A DNA stretch of 64,000 nt from Acidobacteriaceae bacterium KBS 146. Its GTDB lineage: Bacteria; Acidobacteriota; Terriglobia; Terriglobales; Acidobacteriaceae. The stretch is taken from contig JHVA01000001.1 of assembly GCA_000688615.1 (NCBI GenBank), positions 372,001-436,000 of the forward strand, written 5' to 3'. Position numbers and translations under genes: made by a program. Within the stretch, counting starts at the first letter, position 1; each line of letters begins with the position of its first letter. This document shows positions 55,239-64,000 of this stretch, piece by piece. The notes under the pieces are model-generated. The model searched no databases. It saw nothing but the letters and a program-made list of their open reading frames with translations, and was not told the DNA's origin.

Positions 55239-55589
55239 TCAATGGATAACTGTTTTGTTCTGCCATTGCGTCCCAGAAGGGTTGATAACGATGTTGAGCG
55301 GACCTTCAGCGCCTTCCTTCAGCTCTGGCCCCTCGGCCTTCTGTTCCTTGTTTACGGCGTCGGTGTATGTGAGCTTGAGCTTTCCTTCTCCGATAACTTT
55401 GAAGCGATAGTGGAAGTCTGTCCCAGGGGCAAGCGTCTGGGTCCCAAAGCTGGCACTGGGATAATCCACTTCAATAAGCTGTAAAGTTTGCGGCGTTCTG
55501 TTGGAAACAGTTGCCTCGACGAACGCCGAACGGCAACCTGTGAAAAATAACAACGCAACTAATACGAGGGAACCGCGGAGGAAACTCAT
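55239..55589 (-). CDS. Small lipoprotein of unknown function
   Basis: 116 residues. A lipobox LLFFTGC ends the signal peptide. The rest has VEATVSNRTPQTLQLIEVDYPSASFG then beta-strands, compatible with a single immunoglobulin-like domain. No close family is recognised. It stands alone. Confidence 0.75.
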   Translation of the reverse strand: MSFLRGSLVLVALLFFTGCRSAFVEATVSNRTPQTLQLIEVDYPSASFGTQTLAPGTDFHYRFKVIGEGKLKLTYTDAVNKEQKAEGPELKEGAEGPLNIVINPSGTQWQNKTVIH

Positions 55590-55666
55590 ACAGATTCAAG
55601 GGTAACAGCCATAGGAGCGGGGCGTGCTTTCTTTCCTGGATGAGGCCATATCAAGGAAAACCTTAC

Positions 55667-56470
55667 CTATGCAAACGGCGACGAGCGCTCAAGAATACGA
55701 GCCGTGAGAACTACTCCGGTACGGGAATCGTGTAGCGTGATAGGGAACGCAAGCACACTCCACGTCACGTTCTGTTCGCCATGCCGCGGGAGCGCCAGCA
55801 GACCACGGCGAGTGCGGTCGATGTAAGTCTCCCGAGTCTGGGCGACCGTACGAAGTACATCGCGCCAATCGCGCATCAGGGTAGGCATCTCATCAAAAAC
55901 GCAACGGCCGGGAAACCAGTCTCGGTTCTGCCCCAGATATTCGGCGGCAGAGTCATTGCAATAGAGCCAAACGCCATGATCGTCAAAGATCTGAACAAGA
56001 ACATCGGAGCCAATGGCAAGAGAGATCCGGGAGTAAAAAAAATCCCGTGCATCCACAACGACAGGGGCTCCAAGACGCTTTGCCTTCAGGGAACTAAGGG
56101 CTGAGAGAAGGTCTTCTATCGAGGAGTATCCCTTCAACAGGTGCATGTCCTCCGCGCCGCCGAAATGACGCTCGAGCGTCGCAGACAGGATGATAATCGG
56201 CACCTGTGGCCGGCTCCGACGAAGGTGAGCGGCTACCTCAGTCCCAAAACGTCCTGATCCAAGGTGGTAATCGAGGACGGCGATATCGATGCTGTTAAAG
56301 GCCTCTGTTGCTTCTTCGATCGTAGACGCGGGCACGCAACTGTAGCCATGCTGACGCAGGATCGCCGTCCGAAGGTGAAGATTCGCCGGCTCATCATCGA
56401 GCAGGAGAACGCGAACGTCCGGAGTACTTTTAGGCACACTAATCGTTGTGTTTTCAGGCGGTTCAGCCAT
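55667..56470 (-). CDS. Receiver-PAS domain protein
   Basis: 267 residues. Receiver about 19-125 with VLLLDDEPANLHLR and Asp in IAVLDYHLG; a Thr/Ser-Ala follows in IIILSA. PAS about 150-262 (VLVQIFDDHGVWLYCNDSAAEYLGQ). No kinase, DNA-binding or GGDEF output is present. Probably a sensor/connector in a phosphorelay. Confidence 0.85.
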   Translation of the reverse strand: MAEPPENTTISVPKSTPDVRVLLLDDEPANLHLRTAILRQHGYSCVPASTIEEATEAFNSIDIAVLDYHLGSGRFGTEVAAHLRRSRPQVPIIILSATLERHFGGAEDMHLLKGYSSIEDLLSALSSLKAKRLGAPVVVDARDFFYSRISLAIGSDVLVQIFDDHGVWLYCNDSAAEYLGQNRDWFPGRCVFDEMPTLMRDWRDVLRTVAQTRETYIDRTRRGLLALPRHGEQNVTWSVLAFPITLHDSRTGVVLTARILERSSPFA

Positions 56471-56546
56471 CGCTAGGCCATTGGATGCAAAACTTTACAG
56501 TTTGGTCAACGCATACTTCTTTTTTTTGCTCGAGGCAGGTCATTCT

Positions 56547-57545
56547 TCAGGATTTCGGGGAACGACGAAGTTCGCGCAACAGCTCGGGGAGGCGATTCAT
56601 CAGGGCAACCACGCGAAGCCACTGACGGTTGTCGATCGCAGGATAACCGCTCACGACCTTGCCGGGCTCAACATCGCTGGGTATGCCACTCTGAGCGGTG
56701 GCGATGACTCCGTCCCCGACTGTACAGTGTCCTGCAACCCCGACTTGTCCCGCTAAGATCACGCCCTTGCCAATGGTTGAGGAACCTGCCAGGCCTACCT
56801 GGGCACAGAGCAGGGTATTGGCCCCCACGGACGAGCCATGCCCCACCTGGACGAGATTATCGATCTTCACGCCGTTTCCAACCGAGGTCGCCCCAATCGA
56901 AGCGCGATCGACACAGGCATTGGCCTGGACTTCCACCTCATCTCCCAGAATCGCAGGTCCGGATTGCAGAATCTTGTACCAGCTGCCATCGCTCTGCCGG
57001 GCAAACCCGAACCCGTCAGCCCCTATCACCGCCCCGTTTTGGAGGACGACGTTATCGCCTAAGCGACAATATTCCCGAATCACGGTGTGAGAGTGCATGA
57101 AAAGACGATCTCCAGCCCGCACGTGCGAGTAGATGACGGCGTGAGGAAGTATCGTGGCATTGTTACCAATGGTGACATCATCTCCGATAACGACATAGGC
57201 TCCAATATGAGGATCTGAGCCGATCCTGGCCGAGGGAGAGATGATCGCCGTCGGATGGATACCAGGGAGATAAGCCGGCGGGACATAAAACACTTCGATG
57301 GAACGTGCAAATGCCAGATAAGGATTTGCGATACGCAGGGTGTTGGTTGCGATCTCAGGGAACTCCGGTTCCACCAGAACGGCCGAGGCCCTGGTTGTTT
57401 TGGCCAGGGAAGCGTACTTCGGATTTGCGACAAAGGTGAGAGTGCCCGGGCCTGCGGTTTCTATGGAGGCAACTCCCGTGATTACGGTAGAGGGATCGCC
57501 TTTGAGGGTAGCTCCGAGGTGCTGGGCAAGTTGGGCGAGCTTCAT
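56547..57545 (-). CDS. lpxD: UDP-3-O-(3-hydroxyacyl)glucosamine N-acyltransferase
   Basis: 332 residues. An N-terminal uridine-binding domain (VASIETAGPGTLTFVANPKY) is followed by hexapeptide repeats forming the left-handed beta helix. Catalytic His236 is in NLVQVGHGSSVG. It adds the second acyl chain in lipid A synthesis. No lpxA or fabZ adjoins. It starts 34 bases after the upstream hypothetical gene. Confidence 0.97.
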   Translation of the reverse strand: MKLAQLAQHLGATLKGDPSTVITGVASIETAGPGTLTFVANPKYASLAKTTRASAVLVEPEFPEIATNTLRIANPYLAFARSIEVFYVPPAYLPGIHPTAIISPSARIGSDPHIGAYVVIGDDVTIGNNATILPHAVIYSHVRAGDRLFMHSHTVIREYCRLGDNVVLQNGAVIGADGFGFARQSDGSWYKILQSGPAILGDEVEVQANACVDRASIGATSVGNGVKIDNLVQVGHGSSVGANTLLCAQVGLAGSSTIGKGVILAGQVGVAGHCTVGDGVIATAQSGIPSDVEPGKVVSGYPAIDNRQWLRVVALMNRLPELLRELRRSPKS

Positions 57546-57579
57546 GGTCGGATTCTACAGCCACGGCTGTAGTCGGGGC

Positions 57580-58155
57580 TTAGTTCGGCCTGCTGTTCGG
57601 AGGAAGGGATTGAAACAGGTCTTCCTGGAGAGATTGAGCGGAAGACCCCGGAAGGGGTTTCTTGCGCGATGGCGTCGTAATAACGGCCAGCAACTGCAGC
57701 TCGGCAATAGAAGACCGGGGAATGTAGATACGCTGGGTATTGGACCGTACATCCGGAGGGATCAGAAAAAGCCCGGCATCGTGGAGCAAATCATCCATCA
57801 AAGCGGCATCCAGAGGAGCGAGCCCTTCAAAGTGTTCCAGATCATTTGAGGGGGAGGATTGTCCCCGAAAGGACAAACGCAGCCACAGCCCTTCCGTACG
57901 GGGGCGAGCAAGAAACGTCCGGCGAGTCAGTCGCTCGGGGTTTGCGGAGTCGCTGAGATTGAAGTCGCGAACATAGCAGATGTGCTTGACTTCCGTGAGC
58001 GCCACAGACACGACACGACCAGATAGGTCGAGGAGATCGACAACGCGATCCTTCTCGCCAGACCCCAACCGGACAAAGCCCGACTGTGGGAGATAGCCAG
58101 GCACAGTATCGCCTCGGAGGCGCCGAAGAATAACCTTTTTGTGTGCTGGCGACAT
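57580..58155 (-). CDS. Hypothetical protein, possible DUF6982-like N-terminus
   Basis: About 191 residues from ATG 58155, with AAGGAG four bases upstream. It begins KKVILRRLRGDTVPGYLPQSGFV and continues with VVDLLDLSGRVVSV, which looks like a small beta-rich PilZ-like or DUF6982 domain; the second half (FEGLAPLDAALMDDLLHDAGLFLIPPDV) may be a separate domain. Unknown function. It precedes lpxD on the same strand. Confidence 0.7.
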   Translation of the reverse strand: MSPAHKKVILRRLRGDTVPGYLPQSGFVRLGSGEKDRVVDLLDLSGRVVSVALTEVKHICYVRDFNLSDSANPERLTRRTFLARPRTEGLWLRLSFRGQSSPSNDLEHFEGLAPLDAALMDDLLHDAGLFLIPPDVRSNTQRIYIPRSSIAELQLLAVITTPSRKKPLPGSSAQSLQEDLFQSLPPNSRPN

Positions 58156-58362
58156 GGACTCCTTCACGCGGATTGTCGCATGTAGGGTGAGTGTTTTGCC
58201 GGAAAAGCTGGACCAGGAGTAGTCAATTTACCAACGCTGTGTTACATTCAGCTTTTGCGTCTCGGTATTGAGACTTTCTAAACGATTGATTTTCCGTGGC
58301 TTATGGTTCGCCATGTGCGCGGGGATCACGTTTAAGACCGGCTTGGAGCGAATGCAACCGAT

Positions 58363-60162
58363 ATGGCCGATTACATCTACCTTCTTGAGAACCGGCTTTC
58401 AAAGGCCCAAAAGGACGCGCTCGGAAAAGTAAGGGAAGTTGCTCGTATAAAAGGGCTTACGATATTCCTGGTAGGCGGAGCGGTTCGCGATCTGACAAAC
58501 GGATCTCCCGTTCGCGACCTTGATGTAGTGGTTCAGGGAAACGCCTCTAAGATAAAGAAAGATATCGAAAAAGTTGGCGGCAAAATCTCGGGGGAATCCG
58601 AGGCGACGCAGTCTTTTTTTGTCGAGTTTCCAGGGAATGTCCGCATGGAGATCGGTTCGACACTGTCCGTCACCTATCCAAAGCCCGGCAAGCCAGTCTA
58701 TAAACCCGCAGCCATCCTTGACGATCTCCGCAGGCGCGACTTCACGGCCAATGCAATGGCTCTATCGCTCAACGAAGGCTCGTATGGGCTGTTGATGGAT
58801 CCCCTGAATGGTGTAGCGGACATCGAGAATCGTGAGCTGCGGCTGGTGAATAACTATGGGTTCATTGAGGATCCCGTCCGGATGATTCGCGCAGCGAGGC
58901 TCATGGCACGCCTTGGCTGGCAGATGGATGAACGTACCCGGAGCCGGTATGAGACCGGCAAGGAAGAGGGATACATCGCTGCGATGTCACCCTGGCAGCA
59001 GGGCTACGAGACCGAGGAGCTCTTCTACGAGGAGGATCCGCTGCGGATTTGGGGACGGTTGGAAGCGGAGGGCTGGATGAAGCACTTGAACCCGGCGATC
59101 GCGACCAGCAAAGCGAATGTTTCAGAGCTGGAGAAACTCCGGGACGCTCAGCTCCAGCTTCAGATTCATGGCATTCACGCGGATGCTGCAGCCGCCAACT
59201 TTCCTCTCCTGACTGCAAAGATGGCGCCCAAGGACGTGGTTGCCCTGAAGAAAAGCTTCATCCGTCAGGCATTTGTGGAAGAGATCGACGCTCTGGAGAG
59301 CGAAGGTAAAGCGTTTGCTGCCCAGTTGTCCAGCAAAGAGGCCGCCAAGCCATCCCAGGCTTGGAAGCTTTTGCATTCGGCGTCCCCAACGGCAATTCTT
59401 TGGGCTGCTCATCATGCAAAAGGTGCGGGCGTCCAGAACAAACTGAAGAGTTTCTATACCGAGTGGCCGCAAGCCAGACAGCGAATCCCCTACGCATTAA
59501 TGCAGGAGATGAGGATTACGCCAGATCTGCCGGAATATGACGAGTTACTCGACAAACTGTTCTTTGAGCTGATGGATAATCATCTGTCTACAGTCGAAGA
59601 GCAGAAAGCGTTCCTTGAGCCTTATTCGCCACCGGCACCTCCGCCACCAGTCAATCTCCGTCGTGCCCGCGCTGGGCGGAAGGAACCGAAGGCCGGCAAA
59701 GGAAAAAAGAAAGCCGCTGCTCAGCAAGCGGAGGAGACGGATCTGACAGGTGTAGCCGCTTCAGAGGGAGAAGCACAGACTACGACCGGCTCCGAAAAGA
59801 CAGCCCCAGCAAAGAAAGCCTCTGCGAAGGTTCCGGCTGTCTCGAAAAAGACGCTTCCGCCTTCGAAACAGGAGAAGAAAGCCGAGCCTGCGAAGAAGCC
59901 TGCAGCTCCTCCTGCTAAAAAGGCACCAGCAAAACCTGCCGTAAAGAAGCCAGTTAAGGCTGTTGTGAAGAAGGTCCAGACTAAGCCTGCACCAGTCAAG
60001 AAGGCCACAGCTTCAAAGCCTGCCAAGAAAGCACCCGCCAAAAAGGCGCTCCCGCTCAAAAAAGCGGCAGTAAAGGCGCCACCCTCGAAATCAGCGAAGA
60101 GTCCGGCTAAAAAGCCCGCGCCTAAAAAAGCTCCGGCAAAGGCTGCCAAGAAGAAGCGATAG
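58363..60162 (+). CDS. tRNA nucleotidyltransferase/poly(A) polymerase-family protein with histone-H1-like tail
   Basis: 599 residues. N-terminal nucleotidyltransferase head: VGGAVRDL at about 37-44, catalytic Asp52 and Asp54 in VRDLDVVV, and DLRRRDFTANAMAL at about 121-134. The neck continues to about 200. The middle region (about 240-420) does not show the HD motif of some CCA enzymes. Residues from about 423 form a Pro-rich linker and then a roughly 170-residue tail of AxKKAPAK-type repeats like histone H1 or bacterial HBHA/Hc tails. It may add CCA to tRNA or A-tails to RNA while the tail binds nucleic acid. The combination is unusual. Confidence 0.85.
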   Translation: MADYIYLLENRLSKAQKDALGKVREVARIKGLTIFLVGGAVRDLTNGSPVRDLDVVVQGNASKIKKDIEKVGGKISGESEATQSFFVEFPGNVRMEIGSTLSVTYPKPGKPVYKPAAILDDLRRRDFTANAMALSLNEGSYGLLMDPLNGVADIENRELRLVNNYGFIEDPVRMIRAARLMARLGWQMDERTRSRYETGKEEGYIAAMSPWQQGYETEELFYEEDPLRIWGRLEAEGWMKHLNPAIATSKANVSELEKLRDAQLQLQIHGIHADAAAANFPLLTAKMAPKDVVALKKSFIRQAFVEEIDALESEGKAFAAQLSSKEAAKPSQAWKLLHSASPTAILWAAHHAKGAGVQNKLKSFYTEWPQARQRIPYALMQEMRITPDLPEYDELLDKLFFELMDNHLSTVEEQKAFLEPYSPPAPPPPVNLRRARAGRKEPKAGKGKKKAAAQQAEETDLTGVAASEGEAQTTTGSEKTAPAKKASAKVPAVSKKTLPPSKQEKKAEPAKKPAAPPAKKAPAKPAVKKPVKAVVKKVQTKPAPVKKATASKPAKKAPAKKALPLKKAAVKAPPSKSAKSPAKKPAPKKAPAKAAKKKR

Positions 60163-60166
60163 TTAC

Positions 60167-60196
60167 GTAGGTCTGCGGTTCATCCCGCAGACCTAC
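60167..60196. terminator. Convergent terminator
   Basis: A perfect 12-bp stem GTAGGTCTGCGG/CCGCAGACCTAC with a 6-base loop just after the nucleotidyltransferase stop and overlapping the end of the minus-strand small gene. U-tract is weak. Confidence 0.7.
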
Positions 60197-60462
60197 CCGT
60201 CTTGATATCTACGAAAGATCGTGATCAAAACAAGCACGATCAGTGCCGCGGAGCTGAGCGCGAGGGCCCATTCGCTTATGTGTATATAGATCCCATAAGG
60301 CGCTGGCACGGAAGTACCTCGAAGGCGAAGCCAGTTGATCGTTTTGACGATCAGGATGACAGAACTAATCAATGAGATCACGAAAGCAGAGCCGGCGACG
60401 AGCGAGGCATACCTAAGGCTGGAACTCGCGCGCGACGGCTTCCTGGCCTTTAAATCGTCCAC
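60193..60462 (-). CDS. Small two-helix membrane protein
   Basis: 89 residues with two transmembrane segments (about 20-40 and 65-85) and a charged N-terminal cytoplasmic part. No family is recognised. It lies 49 bases downstream of the cytochrome oxidase subunit III gene on the same strand, so it may belong to that operon. Confidence 0.65.
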   Translation of the reverse strand: MDDLKARKPSRASSSLRYASLVAGSAFVISLISSVILIVKTINWLRLRGTSVPAPYGIYIHISEWALALSSAALIVLVLITIFRRYQDG

Positions 60463-60511
60463 AGGCGAAGTGTACTTCAGCTAAGGCGATAGAGCCCGAT
60501 AAAAGCCAGTT

Positions 60512-61285
60512 CTACTGGAAGAACGCCAATAAGACAAACAGAAAGACCCAGAAGATCCCCATCGTGTGCCAATACCATCCGGTGCAGTCGACCAGGATCT
60601 GGCGGGTCTCCAGCTGACGCGAAACATAAAGCGCGATCAGTGAGGCTCCCAGAGCGCCAATTCCCAGGAAGAGGTGGAAGGCGTGCGTGTAGGTGATGAG
60701 GTAAAAGAAGTGGCTGCTGGGGTTCGAAGCGAAGAAAACGTGCTGTAGACCAAGCTGCCTCCAGGCTTCCGCCTGACCGGCAAGAAAAAGCAGACCGAAT
60801 ACAGTGGTTGCGGCTAACCAGGGAAGAGCTCGGCGGGTGAGAGGCTTGCCCAGGCCAAGCCACTCGTCCATAACGTCGTTCTCGCGAAACATCGTCCGCC
60901 GAGCCATCTCCATCGTGACGGAACTCAACAAAAGTACAGCGGTGTTGAGCCATAGGATAGGGGGAATCGCAGTTGGAAACCACTCGTTGACGTACCGGTT
61001 GTAGATATCGATATGGCTGCTTCCCTGGGCAACAAAGAATGCGCTGACAATGGCGATAAAGAACATCGTGTCGCCTGCAAGTGCAAAGAAGAGGCCCAGA
61101 CGAGCCCGGCTCAGCTTTTCCCGTGGTCCTCGTCGGCCGTGCGGCCGATCATTCCAGTTGTCGTTATCGCCTCCGCCACCGGTTCGCTTATCTGTGGGTG
61201 GACGACGTCCGTGTCCGCTGTCATGATCGTCGATGCGGCGTTTCTTTTCCCACTCAGTGTTGATAGGCGTGATGGTCGATGGCAT
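60512..61285 (-). CDS. Cytochrome c oxidase subunit III (heme-copper oxidase)
   Basis: 257 residues. About five transmembrane helices; GLFFALAGDTMFFIAIVSAFF, FFYLITYTHAFHLFLGIGAL and the C-terminal CTGWYWHTMGIFWVFLFVLLAFF are diagnostic. A long polar, Gly/Asp/Arg-rich N-terminus (about 1-55) is unusual for the family. I start at ATG 61285 with AGAGG upstream; the frame runs further up without support. Subunits I and II are not in the window. Confidence 0.93.
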   Translation of the reverse strand: MPSTITPINTEWEKKRRIDDHDSGHGRRPPTDKRTGGGGDNDNWNDRPHGRRGPREKLSRARLGLFFALAGDTMFFIAIVSAFFVAQGSSHIDIYNRYVNEWFPTAIPPILWLNTAVLLLSSVTMEMARRTMFRENDVMDEWLGLGKPLTRRALPWLAATTVFGLLFLAGQAEAWRQLGLQHVFFASNPSSHFFYLITYTHAFHLFLGIGALGASLIALYVSRQLETRQILVDCTGWYWHTMGIFWVFLFVLLAFFQ

Positions 61286-61497
61286 GATTGCCCTCTGGAA
61301 AAACTCTAGTGACAGCTTACTCCCGTTTGACGCCAGGGGCGGCCGCGCCGCTACATTGCTTGAAGAAAGATTTGCTAGGGGCAGGTCGATGGGACGTCTG
61401 AGAATTCGCACACCTACCGCTGACCACGAGATTTGGACACGCCGGATCTAAAGCCGGATGCAAGGAAATTCCAGAGTGGAAGAGAGTTACAGGAAAC

Positions 61498-62289
61498 TTA
61501 CCGGCCTAGAAGACGCCTCCACCAGCTGCGAGGAGCCTGATCCTCATAAAGGTCGATCGGTTCCAGCTGTGGCTGCATGGGCTTGTTCATAAAGGCAGCC
61601 AGAGGATTCGAGACGCAAAGCAGGTGGGCATAGTCGGAGCCATACTTTTCCGCAACCAACTCCATCGCCTCACGCATCCTGGGTGGCCGGGAGGTGACAT
61701 TGTGAGCGTCCGTCGCAAGAAAATGGACCCACCGTTTGGATAAAAGCTCATGCGCCATACGCTGCGCCGTCTTTCCCATTCTGCCGGTCACTGATCCCGC
61801 GGTGACCTGTACCAGAACCCCGCTCCGCAGCCATTCTTTGAGTCTTGGAAGGTCCTTTTGCAGCGTGAGATTGCGCTCCGGATGGGTGAGGATAGGGATA
61901 ACGCCGTCCAGTTGCATCTGGTAAAACACTTCATTCAGCGTCGGTGGAAGAGCATGATCTGGAATCTCTACCAGAAGATAGCCCCCGCTGTTCAGTGAAA
62001 AGCGAGTTGGATCATTGTGCGCGAGCTGAATGTTGTCATACGACGTGTGGAAGTCGCAGCCACGGCCGAGGATAACAGGGATGTTCCGCTGCCGGAGAAG
62101 CTGCTGCAACTCCTCGATCTTCGCGGTTACCGACAGCGGATCGTAATCGTAGTAGCTATTGGCGTGAGGAGTGCAGGCAATGTGAGTGATTCCATCCTCG
62201 GCCGCCATCTGCGCCATTTCAAGAGAAAGCGCGAGGCTCGTCGAGCCGTCGTCCTGATCCCAAAGGAGATGATGGTGAATATCAATCAT
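61498..62289 (-). CDS. PHP-domain tyrosine phosphatase, CpsB/YwqE type
   Basis: 263 residues. It starts MIDIHHHLLWDQDDG, with further metal ligands in ACTPHAN, LTHPERN and TDAHN. Such enzymes dephosphorylate bacterial tyrosine kinases that govern capsule and exopolysaccharide export. No tyrosine kinase or polysaccharide gene is in view. Confidence 0.93.
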   Translation of the reverse strand: MIDIHHHLLWDQDDGSTSLALSLEMAQMAAEDGITHIACTPHANSYYDYDPLSVTAKIEELQQLLRQRNIPVILGRGCDFHTSYDNIQLAHNDPTRFSLNSGGYLLVEIPDHALPPTLNEVFYQMQLDGVIPILTHPERNLTLQKDLPRLKEWLRSGVLVQVTAGSVTGRMGKTAQRMAHELLSKRWVHFLATDAHNVTSRPPRMREAMELVAEKYGSDYAHLLCVSNPLAAFMNKPMQPQLEPIDLYEDQAPRSWWRRLLGR

Positions 62290-62336
62290 GGTTGATTCCG
62301 GCCATCCGTGCTCTTTTCCTAGAGCTTTGTAAGGTA

Positions 62337-63035
62337 CTACCGAGTAACAGCGAAAGAAGCAAGCATCGATCGGAAGAGGAGTAAGCCATCGGCCGAGCCG
62401 AGCAGGCTTTCACTCGAGCGATCCGGATGCGGCATCATGCCAAGCACATTTCGGCCTTCGCTCAGAACGCCGGCGATATTTTCCAGTGAGCCGTTTGGAT
62501 TGGCGCTCGCCGTGACAGTTCCTTCAGGGGTGCAATAGCGAAAAGCGATTCTGTCCTGATCTTTCAGACCTGCAAGTGTGTCGGCATCGCAAAAATAATT
62601 GCCTTCCATGTGCCCGATAGGCATTCGCAGTACCCGTCCGCGCTCAAGCCCGTGAGTAAAAGGGGAGTCTGCGGTTTCGGTGCGCAAATGAACCTGCTTG
62701 CAGATGTAGTTCTGGCTGGCATTACGCATCAGCGCACCGGGCAACAGACCCGATTCACAAAGAATCTGAAAGCCATTGCAGATTCCGAATACGAGGCCGC
62801 CACCCTTCGCAAATCGGATAACTGACTGCATAACCGGAGCAAATTTCGCGATCGCCCCCGTACGAAGATAGTCGCCGTAGGCGAATCCGCCGGGAACCAG
62901 GATGGCGTCACAGCCTTCGAGGTCCTCGGAGGCATGCCAGAGAAACGTAACCGGCTGTTCCACCAACTTTTCAATGACGTTATAAGTATCGTGATCGCAA
63001 TTGGAACCCGGAAAGACGAGAACACCGAATTTCAT
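62337..63035 (-). CDS. purQ: Phosphoribosylformylglycinamidine synthase subunit PurQ
   Basis: 232 residues, a class I glutamine amidotransferase. Nucleophile Cys86 in [10 protein letters not shown], and the His/Glu pair in [10 protein letters not shown]. It supplies ammonia to PurL in purine synthesis. It begins [18 protein letters not shown], the standard PurQ start. purL and purS are not in the window. Confidence 0.97.
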   Translation of the reverse strand: MKFGVLVFPGSNCDHDTYNVIEKLVEQPVTFLWHASEDLEGCDAILVPGGFAYGDYLRTGAIAKFAPVMQSVIRFAKGGGLVFGICNGFQILCESGLLPGALMRNASQNYICKQVHLRTETADSPFTHGLERGRVLRMPIGHMEGNYFCDADTLAGLKDQDRIAFRYCTPEGTVTASANPNGSLENIAGVLSEGRNVLGMMPHPDRSSESLLGSADGLLLFRSMLASFAVTR

Positions 63036-63156
63036 GCTTTAAGGATAGCATCGCCCGACACGAATGTTCCGTGCGGAGACGAGGCGGGAGATGGGCAGAG
63101 GGGAAGAGAAGATGGTCCCGCCGCCGCGGCCTCTAAGCGTTGAGTAGTTGATGAAA

Positions 63157-63999
63157 TTATTCAAAGACCGGGGCGTAGACGGCGTATCCGCGAGGCGGGG
63201 CTGGAAACTCCGCATTTCCTTCCGCATCCGTAGTTCGTTCGTCGGGATGAGCGAGGTCGTGTCCGTCCCAGGCGACCGGCTTGAACTTCTGGTTCGTCCA
63301 CTGAGTCTTGATGGAGGTCCCAGACCACTTGTCGCCCAGATTGTTGAGAACGTACACGCATCCGCGGCCTTCGATGCCGCTGCGCTGCAGAATGTAGAGG
63401 TCCGGATCGCAATGGAGGATGCGGGCTTCACCATCGGCATATTTTTGATGAGCGTCGATGAGGGCCTCAATGCCGTTTGGCGTTCCGGGCCGAGCTAAGC
63501 CCAGGTTGTAGTAGTCGTACCAGAAGATGCAGGGGTAGCCTTCGTTCATCAGGATGAACGAGTAGGCGAGATTCTTGTCGTTGACAATCTCGTTGCCACC
63601 CATGTCGTGGTTTTCGACGAAGGTAACGGCATTGAAAGGGCGTGACGCAACGACGGAGCCCTCGTTGGTCAGATTGCGCAAATCGTACTGGAGCGTGTCG
63701 CAGACGTCCTTCAGCTTGTACCGTAAGGGAAAGTCGAAGGCGGCGATCTGGCTATCGGTAAAGTTACGGACCTCGTCAAGCCAGTTGCCGATATCTTCGT
63801 GGCTGGACCAGAACTCACCGACGACGAAAGGGGTGAACTCTTTACCGTCGCGCTCGTAGCGGTATTTGGCCAGCAAGGCGATCATCCACGCACCAAAGCC
63901 CTTGACGAAATCGAACCGGAAGCCGTCGAAGCCGAGTTCTTCGATGATCATGCGCGCGTACTCGAACATGGCGGTGTAGACGCGCGGATTGCGATGGCA
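63157..63999 (-). CDS. Alpha-amylase family glycoside hydrolase (GH13), C-terminal part
   Basis: The frame runs out of the window to the right, so only the last 280 or so residues are visible; an internal ATG at 63969 is not the start. GH13 catalytic motifs are present: DGFRFDFVKGFG with the nucleophile Asp, VVGEFW with the acid/base Glu, and FVENHD with the third Asp. The final part is a beta-sandwich domain C. It hydrolyses alpha-1,4-glucans, probably intracellular or secreted; the leader is not visible. Confidence 0.93.
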   Translation of the reverse strand, partial: CHRNPRVYTAMFEYARMIIEELGFDGFRFDFVKGFGAWMIALLAKYRYERDGKEFTPFVVGEFWSSHEDIGNWLDEVRNFTDSQIAAFDFPLRYKLKDVCDTLQYDLRNLTNEGSVVASRPFNAVTFVENHDMGGNEIVNDKNLAYSFILMNEGYPCIFWYDYYNLGLARPGTPNGIEALIDAHQKYADGEARILHCDPDLYILQRSGIEGRGCVYVLNNLGDKWSGTSIKTQWTNQKFKPVAWDGHDLAHPDERTTDAEGNAEFPAPPRGYAVYAPVFE

Positions 64000-64000
64000 G

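Noticed and set aside
59640..60160. Tandem DNA repeat
   Set aside because: The Lys/Ala/Pro repeats are irregular at the DNA level and keep one reading frame, so it is a protein repeat, not a DNA repeat array.

Overview
The window looks like one contiguous stretch of chromosome from a member of Acidobacteriota, most likely the Terriglobales/Acidobacteriaceae group. The basis is protein character rather than a database search: a VWFA-related protein of acidobacterial type, a secreted S55-type protein, lineage-style secreted beta-propeller and hypothetical proteins, HemQ-type heme synthesis in an organism that also carries Lol, LpxD and flagellar L/P-ring genes (so a diderm), and moderate-to-high GC. 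No transposase, integrase, phage gene or CRISPR array was seen. Genes are dense, with many 4-bp or longer start/stop overlaps.

Layout. 1-3.4 kb: 3' end of metH, a degenerate receiver protein, then a SAM-I riboswitch that commands a threonine-synthase-like PLP enzyme and a ThiS/MoaD-like sulfur carrier ending GGCS. 3.5-9.9 kb: a tiny membrane protein, then the proteostasis block lon, clpX, clpP, tig on the minus strand. 10-13 kb: membrane mutarotase-like protein, family 5 uracil-DNA glycosylase, YtxH-like protein, cupin. 13.2-18.6 kb: clpC and a lolC-AhpD-like-lolD operon. 18.7-25.4 kb: secreted propeller protein, zinc alcohol dehydrogenase, S55 protein and a divergent VWFA-related protein. 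25.6-31.9 kb: DinB-like protein, tRNA-Gln(CTG), and a mutS-anmK-oligopeptide-binding lipoprotein operon.

32-44.7 kb is the heme region: ccsA/hemX-like gene, hemA, a FecR-domain protein, hemC, then an Orn/Lys/Arg decarboxylase and a three-gene signalling cassette, then hemD, with nth and hemQ convergent. 44.9-47.2 kb: dedA and inositol-3-phosphate synthase. 47.2-52.5 kb: the flagellar rod/ring operon flgF-flgG-flgA-flgH-flgI-flgJ on minus, divergent from a cheY-cheX pair on plus; the shared intergenic region carries good sigma-28-like and sigma-54-like promoter matches. 52.6-64 kb: secreted hypothetical proteins, aldo/keto reductase, REC-PAS protein, lpxD, a nucleotidyltransferase with a histone-H1-like tail, cytochrome oxidase subunit III, a CpsB-type PHP phosphatase, purQ and a truncated alpha-amylase.

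How genes work together. The strongest unexplained system is at 1-3.4 kb: methionine synthase next to a SAM-riboswitch-controlled PLP enzyme plus sulfur-carrier pair suggests homocysteine made from an activated homoserine with a protein thiocarboxylate as sulfur donor, then methylated by MetH. HemA, HemC, HemD and HemQ give the early and terminal parts of a coproporphyrin-dependent heme route. Several genes here lack a Shine-Dalgarno sequence but have a -10-like hexamer 5-9 nt before the start codon, hinting at leaderless mRNAs.
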